Made by a program: the position numbers and the translations under genes | Source of the DNA: Rubinisphaera italica | GTDB lineage: Bacteria > Planctomycetota > Planctomycetia > Planctomycetales > Planctomycetaceae | Direction of reading: 5' to 3' | Assembly: GCF_007859715.1 (NCBI RefSeq) | Contig: NZ_SJPG01000001.1 | Span: 3,808,728 to 3,872,727, forward strand | Length of the DNA stretch: 64,000 nt | Notes under the pieces: generated by a model | What the model saw: only the letters and a program-made list of their open reading frames with translations | Database searches by the model: none | What the model was told of the DNA's origin: nothing | Shown: one piece after another, positions 51,496-61,327 of the stretch | Position numbering within the stretch: the stretch's first letter is position 1 | Layout of the letters: each line of letters begins with the position of its first letter

Positions 51496-52950
51496 TCAAT
51501 GATGAGATGATTTTGCAAGCGTTCGGTAAGAAATCGGGAAGTGCTTCCACAGGTCTTCATTCTTGAACACTTCTCTTCCAGCCAGCATCGCGGCTCCAAC
51601 GGCAGACTGCTCTTTAAAATCTGGCGTGACCACATCGATGCGATAACGTTTCGCAAGATATTGAGCCAGCCATTCGTGATGCTCAAAATAATTCCCGCTC
51701 ACAATAAGACGTTTCAAATCGGTTAGTGGGTTCTTTGAGTTTTTATAAACCCGATACAGCGAATCGACAATCCCACATAAAAGTCCGCGTGCCATTTCAC
51801 TCAAGTTGAAATTGTGGCGACCGATATTGCTGATTGAAGCTCGACGCGAAGTCTCATTTCGAGTTCCCTGAAAAAACGGTTCCCAATAAACAGGCTCAAT
51901 GTTATTGATGTCTGCGGGCACCTGACTTAATCGATTGAGCCGTTCGAGCACTTCGGTATAAGAGAGCTCAACTCCCATTTCCTGAAACCATTGCTGCACA
52001 GATTCTGCAAACCAGAACCAGGCCTCTCCGCCAGTTGATCCCGCGCCAACATTCAGCAACAGATTTTCTGAAAATGGTCGAACTTCAATCTCATCCGTTG
52101 GTTGAATGTCTTTCGTGCACCAGGCGATTTGCCCACCGGTGCCGACATTCATTAAAAGGTCATTCTCAGGATTTTCAATCGTTGCCCGTGCTGCAGCAGA
52201 ATGATCTCCAATTCCAGTTAAGACCGGCACTCCTTCTGCCAAGTTCCATTCTCGAGCTATCTGCGTTGTCGTAGTCCCGCGTATTTTCCAGTTCGACTCC
52301 AACAGAGGAAACCATTTCGGTTTAAGTCCCGCTGCTCTAATCACGTCCTGATCAATCGACTTCTGCTGCAAATTATAGACACCCCAGGAAGCTGCAAATG
52401 TTGGGTCAATTCGGGCAGGAGTGCTGGTTAACTGACTTCCAATCCAGTCTGTGATATCAGAGATATGATGAAGCTTCTCCTGCAATTGCCCGGAACGATT
52501 CAGCATGTCCAGCGTTGCCAAGGCGTATCCCGGTCGAATCTGGCAGCCCAATCTCGATTGCAGGTTCTCAGGCAAGCGTTTCTGCAACGCACTCAACCAC
52601 GTTTCATCTTCAATGTCGGTAGAGGCAAGCACTCGTTTGTCCTGCCAGGTGATGAAGTCGGAAATCGCGAATCCGGAAGCATCACAACAGACAAAGCCGT
52701 GCATCTGTCCGGTTAGACCGATGGCACTTGGAGAGCAATCGACGAACTGGACAATTTCTCGAATCAATTTCTGCGAAACCTGCAGCATCAGATCTGTCGA
52801 TTGAACTGCGACTCGATCATCCTCAGACTTTATCGCTGCTTCGTGTGCATGATTCACAGCTGCCAGAGTTTTGCCCGATTGTTCAATCGCAACCGTCGAA
52901 ATCGATGTTGTACCGAGATCCAACCCAATCACATATTTCATGGATTTCAT
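51496..52950 (-). CDS. FGGY-family carbohydrate kinase (sedoheptulokinase/xylulokinase-like)
   Basis: A 484-aa FGGY kinase. The N-terminus VIGLDLGTTSISTVAIEQ is the ATP motif, GLTGQMHGFV is typical of sedoheptulokinase/xylulokinase, and GIGDHSAAARA and GTGGQIAWC are conserved. The C-terminal LIVSGNYFEHHEWLA replaces the usual GGGSxS motif, so catalysis may be altered. The substrate is not certain. The ATG at 52950 is preferred to a TTG at 52956. It is convergent with the lipoprotein gene, 23 bases apart. Confidence 0.83.
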   Translation of the reverse strand: MKSMKYVIGLDLGTTSISTVAIEQSGKTLAAVNHAHEAAIKSEDDRVAVQSTDLMLQVSQKLIREIVQFVDCSPSAIGLTGQMHGFVCCDASGFAISDFITWQDKRVLASTDIEDETWLSALQKRLPENLQSRLGCQIRPGYALATLDMLNRSGQLQEKLHHISDITDWIGSQLTSTPARIDPTFAASWGVYNLQQKSIDQDVIRAAGLKPKWFPLLESNWKIRGTTTTQIAREWNLAEGVPVLTGIGDHSAAARATIENPENDLLMNVGTGGQIAWCTKDIQPTDEIEVRPFSENLLLNVGAGSTGGEAWFWFAESVQQWFQEMGVELSYTEVLERLNRLSQVPADINNIEPVYWEPFFQGTRNETSRRASISNIGRHNFNLSEMARGLLCGIVDSLYRVYKNSKNPLTDLKRLIVSGNYFEHHEWLAQYLAKRYRIDVVTPDFKEQSAVGAAMLAGREVFKNEDLWKHFPISYRTLAKSSHH

Positions 52951-53009
52951 TTTCAATCATCTTTTACAGCAACTGTCTGCAATTTCGTTAAGAGACCATT
53001 CTCATTTCA

Positions 53010-53849
53010 TTATTGATTTGAGAAATCCTTCTGATATCTCTTCAACAGTCCCTCAATATCATTTGGCAGCAGGTAAACTTTGCCGTGGATCATTTTTGTC
53101 TCGCCCGGCTTCAGGCCACCAATGCGAAAATCGCTGTGAAGGCAGCGGATCACTCCCTGAAACAATTCCTGATACGGTTCCCAGGCCATCGCCAGAATCA
53201 TCGAGTCGTCTTTGCTGAAGCAACCGATCAATCCATTGCTGGGAATTTCGGTGTTTAATGGCCGCGGATTCACATCATTGCGATCCACTCCGGGAGCCGC
53301 CCAGACTTGCCCGGGAATGTATCGAGCGGTCGTCGACCAGGGAGTCGTTGGCATCATCGCAAGTTTGCCATCGAGGAAGACAAAACTTTTCTGAATGTAA
53401 GCGTACTTTTCAGCAGGATCATCGCAGCCAGTAAATCCTCCGACACGCATACAGGGTTGTGCCCAATGAGCCTGAGATACTTTCTCTGTCGGATTGTGAG
53501 CTTTGACTTGAAAAGTGACTTCATCGCTAGAGCTTTTTATCGTGTGAACAACCTCAACTCCATCTTCCAAATTACACTTCAACTGAAGTTGAGCCCCGTC
53601 GTCATTACTGGAAATCAGTACCGTCTCGTGAGGAATCACGGTTTGATGCCAGTCTCGATCCGTCGAACCGGGACGGCAATAGGCTTCCAGATACCAGATC
53701 TCAATCACGCCACCCGGGATGGAGTCGCCATGAATCTGCAGGATGTTTTTCTCCCACGTCAACCGGAGTGGTTTCTCATCCGCATAAGAAGTTGAAGCAA
53801 TCGTTGTGAGTAGAAGTATATGCAGGAAGATTGGAATTGAATATCGCAT
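53010..53849 (-). CDS. Secreted beta-sandwich-like protein of unknown function
   Basis: A 279-aa exported protein (signal peptide residues ~3-22, SYADE). The body is beta-rich (LRLTWEKNILQIHG, PGGVIEIWYLEAYCRPG, QVKAHNPTEKVSQAHWAQPC) and recurs in planctomycete genomes as I recall. ATG 53849 begins the signal peptide; a longer frame starts at 53912. No enzymatic motif recognised. It is 37 bases after the MogA homologue on the same strand. Confidence 0.75.
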   Translation of the reverse strand: MRYSIPIFLHILLLTTIASTSYADEKPLRLTWEKNILQIHGDSIPGGVIEIWYLEAYCRPGSTDRDWHQTVIPHETVLISSNDDGAQLQLKCNLEDGVEVVHTIKSSSDEVTFQVKAHNPTEKVSQAHWAQPCMRVGGFTGCDDPAEKYAYIQKSFVFLDGKLAMMPTTPWSTTARYIPGQVWAAPGVDRNDVNPRPLNTEIPSNGLIGCFSKDDSMILAMAWEPYQELFQGVIRCLHSDFRIGGLKPGETKMIHGKVYLLPNDIEGLLKRYQKDFSNQ

Positions 53850-53886
53850 GACTGGCCCTTTGAAAAAACAATCGTGACACTGCACG

Positions 53887-54450
53887 CTACTTTTGTTTCG
53901 GGCGAAAAGCAATCAAATGATCGGGATTCGTTTCCCAATAAGGACCGCCCAGTAAGTCGATGCAATAAGGCACGGCCGGAAATACAGCGTCCAGGCATTC
54001 GGCAATCGCTTTCGGCTTTCCGGGAAGATTAATAATAAGACTCCCATTACGGATGCCAGCGGTTTGCCGGGAAAGAATCGCCGTCGGGACTTTATCGAGG
54101 GAAACTTTTCGCATTAACTCGCCAAAGCCCGGCATCATTTTCTGACAAATGGCTTCCGTCGCCTCGGGAGTGATATCACGGGCTGCTGGCCCGGTTCCTC
54201 CAGTTGTGATGATCAGACTGCAGAGTTCTTCATCGGCCAGTCGACACAGTTCGGCTTCGATCAGAGATTGTTCATCGGGAATCACAACGACTCGCGGTTC
54301 GAAAGGTGTCACGAGCACCGTCTGAAGATAATCGAATATCGCAGGTCCACCGAGATCCTCATATTCCCCCCGGCTCGCCCGATCTGAAACGGTTACGATT
54401 CCAATTTTTGGTTTACTTATGGGGGCGGAGCGATTCTGCAGGTCATTCAT
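53887..54450 (-). CDS. mog: MogA/MoaB-family molybdopterin adenylyltransferase
   Basis: A 187-aa protein of molybdenum-cofactor synthesis. IGIVTVSDRASRG, then LIITTGGTGPAARDITPEAT and NLPGKPKAIAECLDAV are MogA/MoaB hallmarks. It adenylates molybdopterin before metal insertion. No other moa/moe gene is in the window. The molybdopterin-binding motifs appear intact. Confidence 0.92.
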   Translation of the reverse strand: MNDLQNRSAPISKPKIGIVTVSDRASRGEYEDLGGPAIFDYLQTVLVTPFEPRVVVIPDEQSLIEAELCRLADEELCSLIITTGGTGPAARDITPEATEAICQKMMPGFGELMRKVSLDKVPTAILSRQTAGIRNGSLIINLPGKPKAIAECLDAVFPAVPYCIDLLGGPYWETNPDHLIAFRPKQK

Positions 54451-54488
54451 GAAATGTTGTTTTGCTGGGGAAGAAGTTCAATAATCCT

Positions 54489-54558
54489 ACAAGCACGAAG
54501 CGAGAGCGGTGGTGATAAAATATGTTTTAAAACACACTCGCTTGCGCTTCGTGCTTGT
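54489..54558. repeat. Palindromic repeat, copy 2 of 2
   Basis: The right arm (54535-54558) is identical to the arm at 41408-41431 (CACTCGCTTGCGCTTCGTGC core). The left arm (54489-54512) starts ACAAGCACGAAGCGAGAGCG and has drifted at a few bases. It lies between two minus-strand genes. Confidence 0.83.
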
Positions 54559-54585
54559 TAAATGGCATCTAAGCGAATGTAGATA

Positions 54586-57500
54586 TTATGGTTTTACATC
54601 CAGATCCAGGCCAAGGGTCTTCGCATCTTCTGGTTTGGGGTCGTTCATTGTTTTCAGAATTTTCGCAAAACGAGGATCATCCTGCAGGCTTTTGAGATCA
54701 GGATCGTTCTGTGTCCATTTACTGTCCTGATATCCCTGTTCAACACTCCGATCAAGTTCTTCAAATGCGAAATCGCGCAGGCGATCAATCCGTGCCTTAT
54801 GCTCGTCTGGTACATACTGTTCAGGATGCTGAATCACATATTCCATCGCCCTGGCATATGTGCAGGCGGCGTTGTAAGCAAAGATGGAATCGTCCCCATG
54901 TTTCTCACGTCCCTGTTTCAACTGTTCGATGGCTTCATCAATCTTACCATTAATTGCCAACGACAGCGCGACGCCCGTTAAAGCGGTCATGAGATCGGGA
55001 TCAATTTTTAATGCCTTACGATAATCCGCCTCGGCTTCCGGAAATTGTTCGAGCATCGAATAGACATGACCACGCGAAGAATACCAGGAAGCTTTTTCGG
55101 GTTCCTGCTCAATCGCTTTGTCGAGATAAGTTCGAGCCTCTTCGAAGCGAGTCAGAGACGTTAACAATTGCCCGGTTGATCCCTGAGCCGATGGCCATTT
55201 CTGATCGATTTTCAAAACGTTTAGATAGTCCGTTAGAGCGGCATCGAAGTCACCTAGATTCTGATAAGCCTGTGCTCGAGCCTGCAAAGCCTGAGGGTAA
55301 ATTGGATCGGAATCGAGTACGAGCGTTAACTGTTTAACCGCCAGATCCGCTTTCCCGCTACGTAATGTCGAGAGTGCCTGTTGATAAATATGGCTCAATG
55401 GAGAACGGGAGTAAGAGGTTTCGAGGGCGGCTGCAGCCGAGCGACTGATTTGTTCGGAAGACTTATCCCGGAGATTCGTCAAAAATTCCCGCGATTGACG
55501 ATTGGAAAAACCACCGAGGGAGCGGATCAGCGAAGTTTTTGAAGAACTTTCGTCAGGCAATTCTTCAATCATCGCGATTAACGCGGTTACTGCGTCTTCA
55601 CTGGCAGATCCTTGCAACAGGCTGATTAACACAGACACATTCTGCTGTTCGTTCGATTTCAAAGCCTCTGGAGCAAATTTCATAAATCGACCTTCGTCGA
55701 TAATGGCAACTGCCCGCAGGACCGTCTGCTGTTCGGCAGCGTTCAAATCGGGATACAATTCGAGTAGCGGATCGATAATCCGATTGTCACCAATGGCCGT
55801 TAATGTTTGCACCACCTGATTTCGATGGGGATGTTCCTGCTTCAGGTAAGGGAGCAGAATTGGAATCGCCCGCTGCGCGCGAAAGCGGGTAATTGTTGTC
55901 AACGATTGAGGTTCCGGGTAGGAATGTTCAATTTGATTCAACGCATAATTAATGACTAACTGACGGCTCTGTTCATCATCCTGTCCGGAGAGAATTTCCA
56001 GAGCGGTTGTTTTGAGCGGGTCGTCTTCGTCGGCCAGAATTTCTGTCAGGATGCTTCGCAAGTCGGGATGCCCCAGAGAATCGAGTGCCCGCAAGGCTTC
56101 CTGTCGAATTTCATCGTCCCCTTCGCGGGCAAAGCGTTCGAGCGTTTCTGACCAGAGCGGTCGTGGAAAATTCGCCATTGTTTTCACGATTTGTTTCTGG
56201 ATCGACTCCTCATTCTGCAGCATCTTGAGCAATGTCTGATGATGTTGTGGAAAACGAGAACTTCCCAGACTGATTAACGCTGCCTGAGCACGTTCTTCGT
56301 TCGGATCCAGAGCATACTTGCGAAGCAGTTCGAGCGATTCTGACTGTGGAAACTCTGCCAGAGCCGTAAGTGCTGCTTTCTGCAAATCCAGATCATCGGA
56401 ATGAGTGATAATCTCAGCAATTTCCGGATAGAACGTGCGCGGTAAACGTACGGAGCCGTAAATCAAAGCCGCACATTGAGACAGGCGATGTCCAGAACGA
56501 ATTTCCTCAATCAGATCCTTCTGGGGAATCGTTTGATATATGGAATGAGAAGCAGCGATGTAGGCTTCGTTGAGTGTTTTGTGCTTATTCGCGGCAATAT
56601 TTCCTGAATAATAATTACTGTTGCCCGGAAAATTGGAGAGGTGTAATTCCTGAATTAACGAGGGGATCGGCGGGAATTCCCAAGTGTTTTGCTGGGTAGA
56701 GTTCTGCCCCGCCATTCGTGAAGCCAGCTCAAACCATTGTTGAAGATGCGGATCGGGTTCGGGCGCCTCTTCATCGAAATGAATAATGACCCGTGCCACT
56801 TTCTTCGTCGCCAGATCAATCATCTGATTGATGATCGTCGAGAGATTCAGTGGATTCACTTCACCGTGAATTGTGCCGACCGCGATAATTCCATGTGGGC
56901 CAATCTGTTCCTGACGCCATTCAATTTGGGCACGAGCAGCTAAAGTGAGATTCACCGATACAGGACGGTCTCCCATTTTCCAGGCCAAATCGAGCTGAGG
57001 GGTATCCGAGCCGGGATCGAGTTCGTTAAAGACAATCCAACAAGAAGCAATTTTGCCAGCAGGAATCGTCAACAATTCTGGCACATTCAATTCGGTCAAA
57101 TTGTAATGCCGATTTTGCCTGCGGAATGTAGCGTGCCCTGTGTAATCCTCAACTGGTCGATATTCATATTCCTGCCCATCGACGGTCAACTTCACAGTTC
57201 GCGGATTGAAAGAGAGTTCCTGTTTGGATTCATTCAGAATGACCAGCCTCCCGATCAGAAATCGGTACTGCTGATTCCCATTCCGATATTGAGCAAAGTA
57301 GGGGGCGTCGAAATAGCACGCATAATCATTAGCTTTTAAGGAAAGAGACGTGGGAGTTTTCAGCTGCAAGGCCGAGAGTTCTGTTGTGATTTGCTCAATT
57401 TTGGTTCGATACTTTTCGAGAACCTCAGCCTGATCCGTTCCTTCAATGGGCGGAAATTCTTCCTCTAACTGCTGATCCGCTTGTAGCGTCTGCGAGCTCA

Positions 57501-57660
57501 CCAGTAACAGGCAGATCGATAAAGCACTCGTCGTTCGCCAATGTCTAAATTTCGGGTACAGAACGTTATAAAGCACGACAACGGAGTGCGTTGCAGCGAT
57601 TAGACACCCAAAATAAAACCCTGACAGGGTACGAACCCATTGTCGTAATCTCAATTTCAT
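54586..57660 (-). CDS. Large HEAT-repeat and TPR protein, exported
   Basis: A 1024-aa protein. An N-terminal membrane/signal region (~residues 10-60), then a beta-rich domain (~70-260), a long array of HEAT repeats (~380-740, e.g. ALTALAEFPQSESLELLRKY), and 4-5 TPRs (~745-940). The C-terminus is charged. Such scaffold proteins bind other proteins; no enzyme domain is visible. It is the largest unknown gene here. It is 60 bases after the Nudix gene on the same strand. Confidence 0.85.
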   Translation of the reverse strand: MKLRLRQWVRTLSGFYFGCLIAATHSVVVLYNVLYPKFRHWRTTSALSICLLLVSSQTLQADQQLEEEFPPIEGTDQAEVLEKYRTKIEQITTELSALQLKTPTSLSLKANDYACYFDAPYFAQYRNGNQQYRFLIGRLVILNESKQELSFNPRTVKLTVDGQEYEYRPVEDYTGHATFRRQNRHYNLTELNVPELLTIPAGKIASCWIVFNELDPGSDTPQLDLAWKMGDRPVSVNLTLAARAQIEWRQEQIGPHGIIAVGTIHGEVNPLNLSTIINQMIDLATKKVARVIIHFDEEAPEPDPHLQQWFELASRMAGQNSTQQNTWEFPPIPSLIQELHLSNFPGNSNYYSGNIAANKHKTLNEAYIAASHSIYQTIPQKDLIEEIRSGHRLSQCAALIYGSVRLPRTFYPEIAEIITHSDDLDLQKAALTALAEFPQSESLELLRKYALDPNEERAQAALISLGSSRFPQHHQTLLKMLQNEESIQKQIVKTMANFPRPLWSETLERFAREGDDEIRQEALRALDSLGHPDLRSILTEILADEDDPLKTTALEILSGQDDEQSRQLVINYALNQIEHSYPEPQSLTTITRFRAQRAIPILLPYLKQEHPHRNQVVQTLTAIGDNRIIDPLLELYPDLNAAEQQTVLRAVAIIDEGRFMKFAPEALKSNEQQNVSVLISLLQGSASEDAVTALIAMIEELPDESSSKTSLIRSLGGFSNRQSREFLTNLRDKSSEQISRSAAAALETSYSRSPLSHIYQQALSTLRSGKADLAVKQLTLVLDSDPIYPQALQARAQAYQNLGDFDAALTDYLNVLKIDQKWPSAQGSTGQLLTSLTRFEEARTYLDKAIEQEPEKASWYSSRGHVYSMLEQFPEAEADYRKALKIDPDLMTALTGVALSLAINGKIDEAIEQLKQGREKHGDDSIFAYNAACTYARAMEYVIQHPEQYVPDEHKARIDRLRDFAFEELDRSVEQGYQDSKWTQNDPDLKSLQDDPRFAKILKTMNDPKPEDAKTLGLDLDVKP

Positions 57661-57720
57661 ATCGTTTCCCGGAGTCAGAATCCACTTTTATGAGACAGAA
57701 CGATTATTGCGGATTCTGAT

Positions 57721-58260
57721 TTAGTTTTTAGGCACTTTCCACTTGCGACGTTGTGCAAGTGCTAATGCAGTCCAGACTTTTCCATCCATCAGTTCTCCCA
57801 ATTTTACGCGATCCAGCAGCCAGGAGGCAGCATTCTTTCGGGGAATTTTGTGAATTTGAATCGATTCGCCTGCGACACCGCCTCCAGAGCCGATTTGACG
57901 ACAGTCGATCGCCAGAAACATTGTGGTCTGTTCATTGGTCAGTCCTGCCGAGGAACAGAAAGTGCCGAGTTCGGTAATTTTTTCAGTCGTGTAGCCGGTT
58001 TCTTCCTCCAACTCCCGGATCGCGGCGACAATTGGCTGCTCGGTCACATCACCATCATCTCCGACTAAACCAGCCGGCAATTCGATGACTGGCCCCCCTA
58101 CAGGCAGACGCATCTGCTCCACAAACAACAAATCATCATTTTGCGTTAATGCCAGAATCGCGATGGTGGTTGTGGAATTATTGCGACGGACGTATTCCCA
58201 TTTCCCCTGTGCCACCAGTTCCAGAAAGCGACCTTCGTACAGGATCTTTGTTTTCGACAT
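57721..58260 (-). CDS. Nudix hydrolase (ADP-ribose pyrophosphatase-like)
   Basis: A 179-aa Nudix enzyme. The Nudix box is visible: GDVTEQPIVAAIRELEEETG (Gx5Ex7REUxEExGU), with GLTNEQTTMF after it, which fits ADP-ribose pyrophosphatases. It would cleave ADP-ribose or a similar nucleoside diphosphate derivative. Substrate inferred. It is 67 bases after a small gene on the same strand. Confidence 0.88.
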   Translation of the reverse strand: MSKTKILYEGRFLELVAQGKWEYVRRNNSTTTIAILALTQNDDLLFVEQMRLPVGGPVIELPAGLVGDDGDVTEQPIVAAIRELEEETGYTTEKITELGTFCSSAGLTNEQTTMFLAIDCRQIGSGGGVAGESIQIHKIPRKNAASWLLDRVKLGELMDGKVWTALALAQRRKWKVPKN

Positions 58261-58327
58261 TTCCGCAACCTCTTTTTTGGGATGGCTGATCAGTATTCTT
58301 TGAGAGTCCCCTGCACCCTGGCAAAAG

Positions 58328-58588
58328 TTACTCAGGAAGGTTTAGTAAACGATCGAGCCGGGCCTGATATTGGGCTTCTAACTCATTGCGAGAATACCCA
58401 CATCCTGCTGCCGCTTCATGGAGAGTTCCAATCTCAGCCAACGCTTGCTTGAGTTCCTGCACTTCGCAATATACGGCCAGACATTCCTGAAGTGATTCCT
58501 CAGATTGCGATTGAATTCGAGTTTTTGCGAATTCGGTAAAAGCATTTAATGATTCTGCTTCGAGTGGAATAGACTGGACCATACTCAT
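58328..58588 (-). CDS. Small helical protein of unknown function
   Basis: An 86-aa acidic, all-helical protein with coiled-coil-like periodicity (LQECLAVYCEVQELKQALAE) and no signal peptide. It may be a regulatory or scaffolding peptide. Support comes from an ATG, length and codon use similar to neighbours. Could be spurious. Confidence 0.55.
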   Translation of the reverse strand: MSMVQSIPLEAESLNAFTEFAKTRIQSQSEESLQECLAVYCEVQELKQALAEIGTLHEAAAGCGYSRNELEAQYQARLDRLLNLPE

Positions 58589-58745
58589 TCACTTGCTATC
58601 AATGACTGCTCGCAAATTACGAGTGTCTTCAATTGAATCGTTCAACAATCACTTAAAAGTACATTTGGGTTGAAGTCGAAGGGTTAGACCGTTGTAATGA
58701 ATTAAACCCATCAACGAACATTCGTTCTTCATCAAGGAGCTATTC

Positions 58746-59417
58746 ATGCTGTTTCACAACAGAATATTGACTCATCATCTATGCCTGTTTTTAATGGCGT
58801 CGTTTCTTCTGAACTCGCAATCAAGTTTTGCTCAATCAGAGACAGAGACCATCACAGGCAAGCTGGTTAGCCTGGATGCAAAAGGCCGTAATAAAACGCT
58901 GATCATAACCACTGAAGATGGCGAAGAGAAAGAGTTCCTGCTCAATTCACGTGTCCCGGTCGAAGTTAGAGCGAAATCAGATGAGTCGATGCTGGTCAAT
59001 GGCTTCTTTGTGAAAGGGATCATCAATCGTCCCAACCAGGAAACTTTGATGGGGAAATCATTCGTCGTCTATCCTGAACTGAAAGGACGCTTACCGGTCG
59101 GAACGTTCGCCAAAGCTCCCCCAAAACCGGGGACAAGCAAAGGAGATTACTTCATCTCGGGAGAAATCACTGGACGAGGACCTGATCCGGATTATGCAGA
59201 TTTCGAGCGACTGCTGATCACATTGTCCGGTAAAAACACCGCTCCCATTCTCATGAAAAAAAACATCTCCGTTTCCATCAGTCTTTCTGATGCCAAATAC
59301 ATTAAACCTGGCAGCCTGGTCACAGTTGAAGGAACGCCACAAAGGAATGGACGTTTCACCATTACAGAAGTGACGATTGCCACAGATGAAACATTCACGA
59401 GTGAAGATTTCCGATAA
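58746..59417 (+). CDS. Secreted beta-rich protein of unknown function
   Basis: A 223-aa exported protein: signal peptide (~residues 9-28, SFAQ), then two similar beta-barrel-like modules (TITGKLVSLDAKGRNKTLII and FISGEITGRGPDPDYADFER). These suggest a duplicated OB-like fold. CAAGGAG precedes the ATG. It is convergent with htrA and followed by a nest of repeats. Role unknown. Confidence 0.75.
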   Translation: MLFHNRILTHHLCLFLMASFLLNSQSSFAQSETETITGKLVSLDAKGRNKTLIITTEDGEEKEFLLNSRVPVEVRAKSDESMLVNGFFVKGIINRPNQETLMGKSFVVYPELKGRLPVGTFAKAPPKPGTSKGDYFISGEITGRGPDPDYADFERLLITLSGKNTAPILMKKNISVSISLSDAKYIKPGSLVTVEGTPQRNGRFTITEVTIATDETFTSEDFR

Positions 59418-59459
59418 CCAGAATTGATTACGAATGGATCGTTCCGATTAATACTTCGA

Positions 59460-59536
59460 TTTGTGTGCCACTGACTTCGCCAGTGCAAGTCGAGACTAAC
59501 ACCGAAGTTACAAGGCACTGGCAAAGCCAGTTGCAT
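59460..59536. repeat. Double-hairpin CACTGGC-type element
   Basis: Two palindromic units, GCCACTGACTTCGCCAGTGC and GGCACTGGCAAAGCCAGTTGC-like, sit ~30 bases apart. Such CACTGGC-SCC hairpins are, as I recall, common dispersed repeats in planctomycetes. One copy here. Confidence 0.55.
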
Positions 59537-59561
59537 CCTAATATTTAGTGGAAACAAAGCA

Positions 59562-59669
59562 CGAGACCATTGTCAAATGGTTTCTGCAGTCGCTTGGACT
59601 GCCAATGCCCTGAAAACGCTGTGTTTGCTCCTGCCGGACGCTGCAGTTCATCTTTGAATATTCTCTAGA
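59562..59669. repeat. 108-bp MITE-like repeat, copy 2 of 3 (reverse orientation)
   Basis: In reverse complement it reads TCTAGAGAATATTCAA, CTGCAGCGTCC, AGGAGCAAACACAG and CTGCAGAAACCATTTG, closely matching copy 1. Imperfect terminal inverted repeats are retained. Confidence 0.83.
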
Positions 59670-59681
59670 TCGTTCAATGAC

Positions 59682-59717
59682 AAAAGGAGTGAGTCGCACG
59701 TGCAACTCACTCCTTTT
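59682..59717. terminator. Bidirectional terminator between convergent genes
   Basis: AAAAGGAGTGAGT and ACTCACTCCTTTTT flank a CGCACGTGCA core, so a T-run follows the stem on both strands. It serves the secreted-protein gene and htrA. Confidence 0.8.
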
Positions 59718-59770
59718 TCTGAAGATGTTTCAGGCTTTTCAACCTGCACACTCAGCGAATTACTTCGCTA

Positions 59771-61327
59771 TCAACGGGCATCGGATTTGATGACCAGGAA
59801 TCGCGTGAAGTTCCCCCGACGAACGAGCATCAACACGCCTTTGTCGAGGTCTGCATCTTTCATGGCTGCCTGAAAGTCTTCCAGAGACCCAATTTTTTTC
59901 TGGCCGACTTTTTCGATCAATTCTCCGACTTGCAATCCGTTTCGCCCGGCCACTCCATCCGCTTCGACAGAAGAGATAATCACGCCGGAAGCACTCTCAG
60001 GATATCCAAACTGTTCTGCCAGGTCGTCAGTCAAGTCCTGAACATTTAAGCCAAGACTCTCGGCATTGTACGATTCGGTTTCCTCCTGACGTTCGGGAGA
60101 ATCACCCTCGTCTCCAGAAGTCAGTGAAAGTGTGCTTGGCATTTCAGCCATCGTGATCGTCAGTTTCTTCTTTTTGCCATTGCGGAAGACTTCCATTGGA
60201 TACGATTTATCCACGGAAAGCTGCTCGACAATACCCTGCAATTCTCGTGTGCCACCGACAGAGCGACCATTCAAATTCAGGATCACATCGCCTGTTTCCA
60301 GACCCGCTTTGTCGGAAGGAGAGTTTGGAATAATCTGTGAGACAATGGCTCCTTCATTCACATGCAGCCCCAACTGATTCGCCAAGGCATTATTGATCGG
60401 CTGAATAACCACACCAATGTAAGCACGGCGAACAGATCCGCTTTCCATAATCTGGTCAGCAGCCCATTTGGCCATGTTGATTGGGATTGAGAAGCCGACA
60501 CCATCGTAGCCACCGCTGCGGGATGAAATCGCAGTGTTGATGCCGATAATTTCCCCACGCAGGTTGACCAGCGGGCCACCACTATTACCCGGATTAATCG
60601 CGGCATCGGTCTGCAGATAATCTTCTCGTTCATTGATACCGGGGCCACGACCTTTGGCACTGATAATGCCTTGAGTCATTGTCAATTCCAGTCCAAACGG
60701 ACTCCCGAAGGCCAACACGATATCGCCCACCTGGGTTTCGTCACTGTTACCGAGTGGGATTGGTTCAAGCCCTTCCTCTTCGATTTTAATGACAGCGACA
60801 TCGGAACGTGGATCGGTCCCGATCAGTTTCGCTTCATATTCGCGACCGTCGGAAAGTCGAACGGTAATCAGTTCGGCATCCTCCACAACATGATTGTTAG
60901 TCAGGATGTGACCCTCAGTGTCGATAATGAATCCGGAACCCTGTCCCTGAGGCACAACTTTTCGCTTCGGCTGAGAATCGGATTTCGGTCTCAGATTTGG
61001 ATTCTGTTTGAAGAATTTCTCGAACTGAGGATCGCTCTTGAAGAAGTCTTCGAGATTCAAACCTCCGCCGGTCGACTCGACAGCGATCCCACGCGTTTCA
61101 ATCGCGACGATGCCGGGAAATGTTTCTTTGGCAATCGTTCGGAAGGCAGTTGATAAATCCTGAGCAGAGAGAATTTCCTGGTTCGGCGAAATCGGCGTAC
61201 CCCGATCCTGACCAATCGTAATCGCAGCTGCAATAGCCAGGCATAAGCCCGAAACAGCCATGGCCCATACACTTAATGCATTTGAACTCCCTTGCCTGAG
61301 CTGGGAATCCGGTGTCCTGAATTTCAT
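59771..61327 (-). CDS. HtrA/DegP-type serine protease with two PDZ domains
   Basis: A 518-aa envelope protease. N-terminal membrane anchor (~residues 20-40), then a trypsin-like domain with NNHVVEDAE (His), [10 protein letters not shown] (Asp) and [10 protein letters not shown] (Ser), a complete triad. Two PDZ domains follow (~295-390 and ~410-510), for substrate recognition. Acts on misfolded envelope proteins. ATG 61327 has AAGGA 7 bases upstream; the longer frame to 61363 is less likely. A bidirectional terminator lies just downstream. Confidence 0.93.
   Translation of the reverse strand: MKFRTPDSQLRQGSSNALSVWAMAVSGLCLAIAAAITIGQDRGTPISPNQEILSAQDLSTAFRTIAKETFPGIVAIETRGIAVESTGGGLNLEDFFKSDPQFEKFFKQNPNLRPKSDSQPKRKVVPQGQGSGFIIDTEGHILTNNHVVEDAELITVRLSDGREYEAKLIGTDPRSDVAVIKIEEEGLEPIPLGNSDETQVGDIVLAFGSPFGLELTMTQGIISAKGRGPGINEREDYLQTDAAINPGNSGGPLVNLRGEIIGINTAISSRSGGYDGVGFSIPINMAKWAADQIMESGSVRRAYIGVVIQPINNALANQLGLHVNEGAIVSQIIPNSPSDKAGLETGDVILNLNGRSVGGTRELQGIVEQLSVDKSYPMEVFRNGKKKKLTITMAEMPSTLSLTSGDEGDSPERQEETESYNAESLGLNVQDLTDDLAEQFGYPESASGVIISSVEADGVAGRNGLQVGELIEKVGQKKIGSLEDFQAAMKDADLDKGVLMLVRRGNFTRFLVIKSDAR

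Larger units (their letters stand above)
59418..59770. other. Convergent intergenic region packed with repeats
   Basis: It contains the CACTG-type double hairpin (59460-59536), a MITE-like element (59562-59669) and a bidirectional terminator (59682-59717). No gene. Confidence 0.6.
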
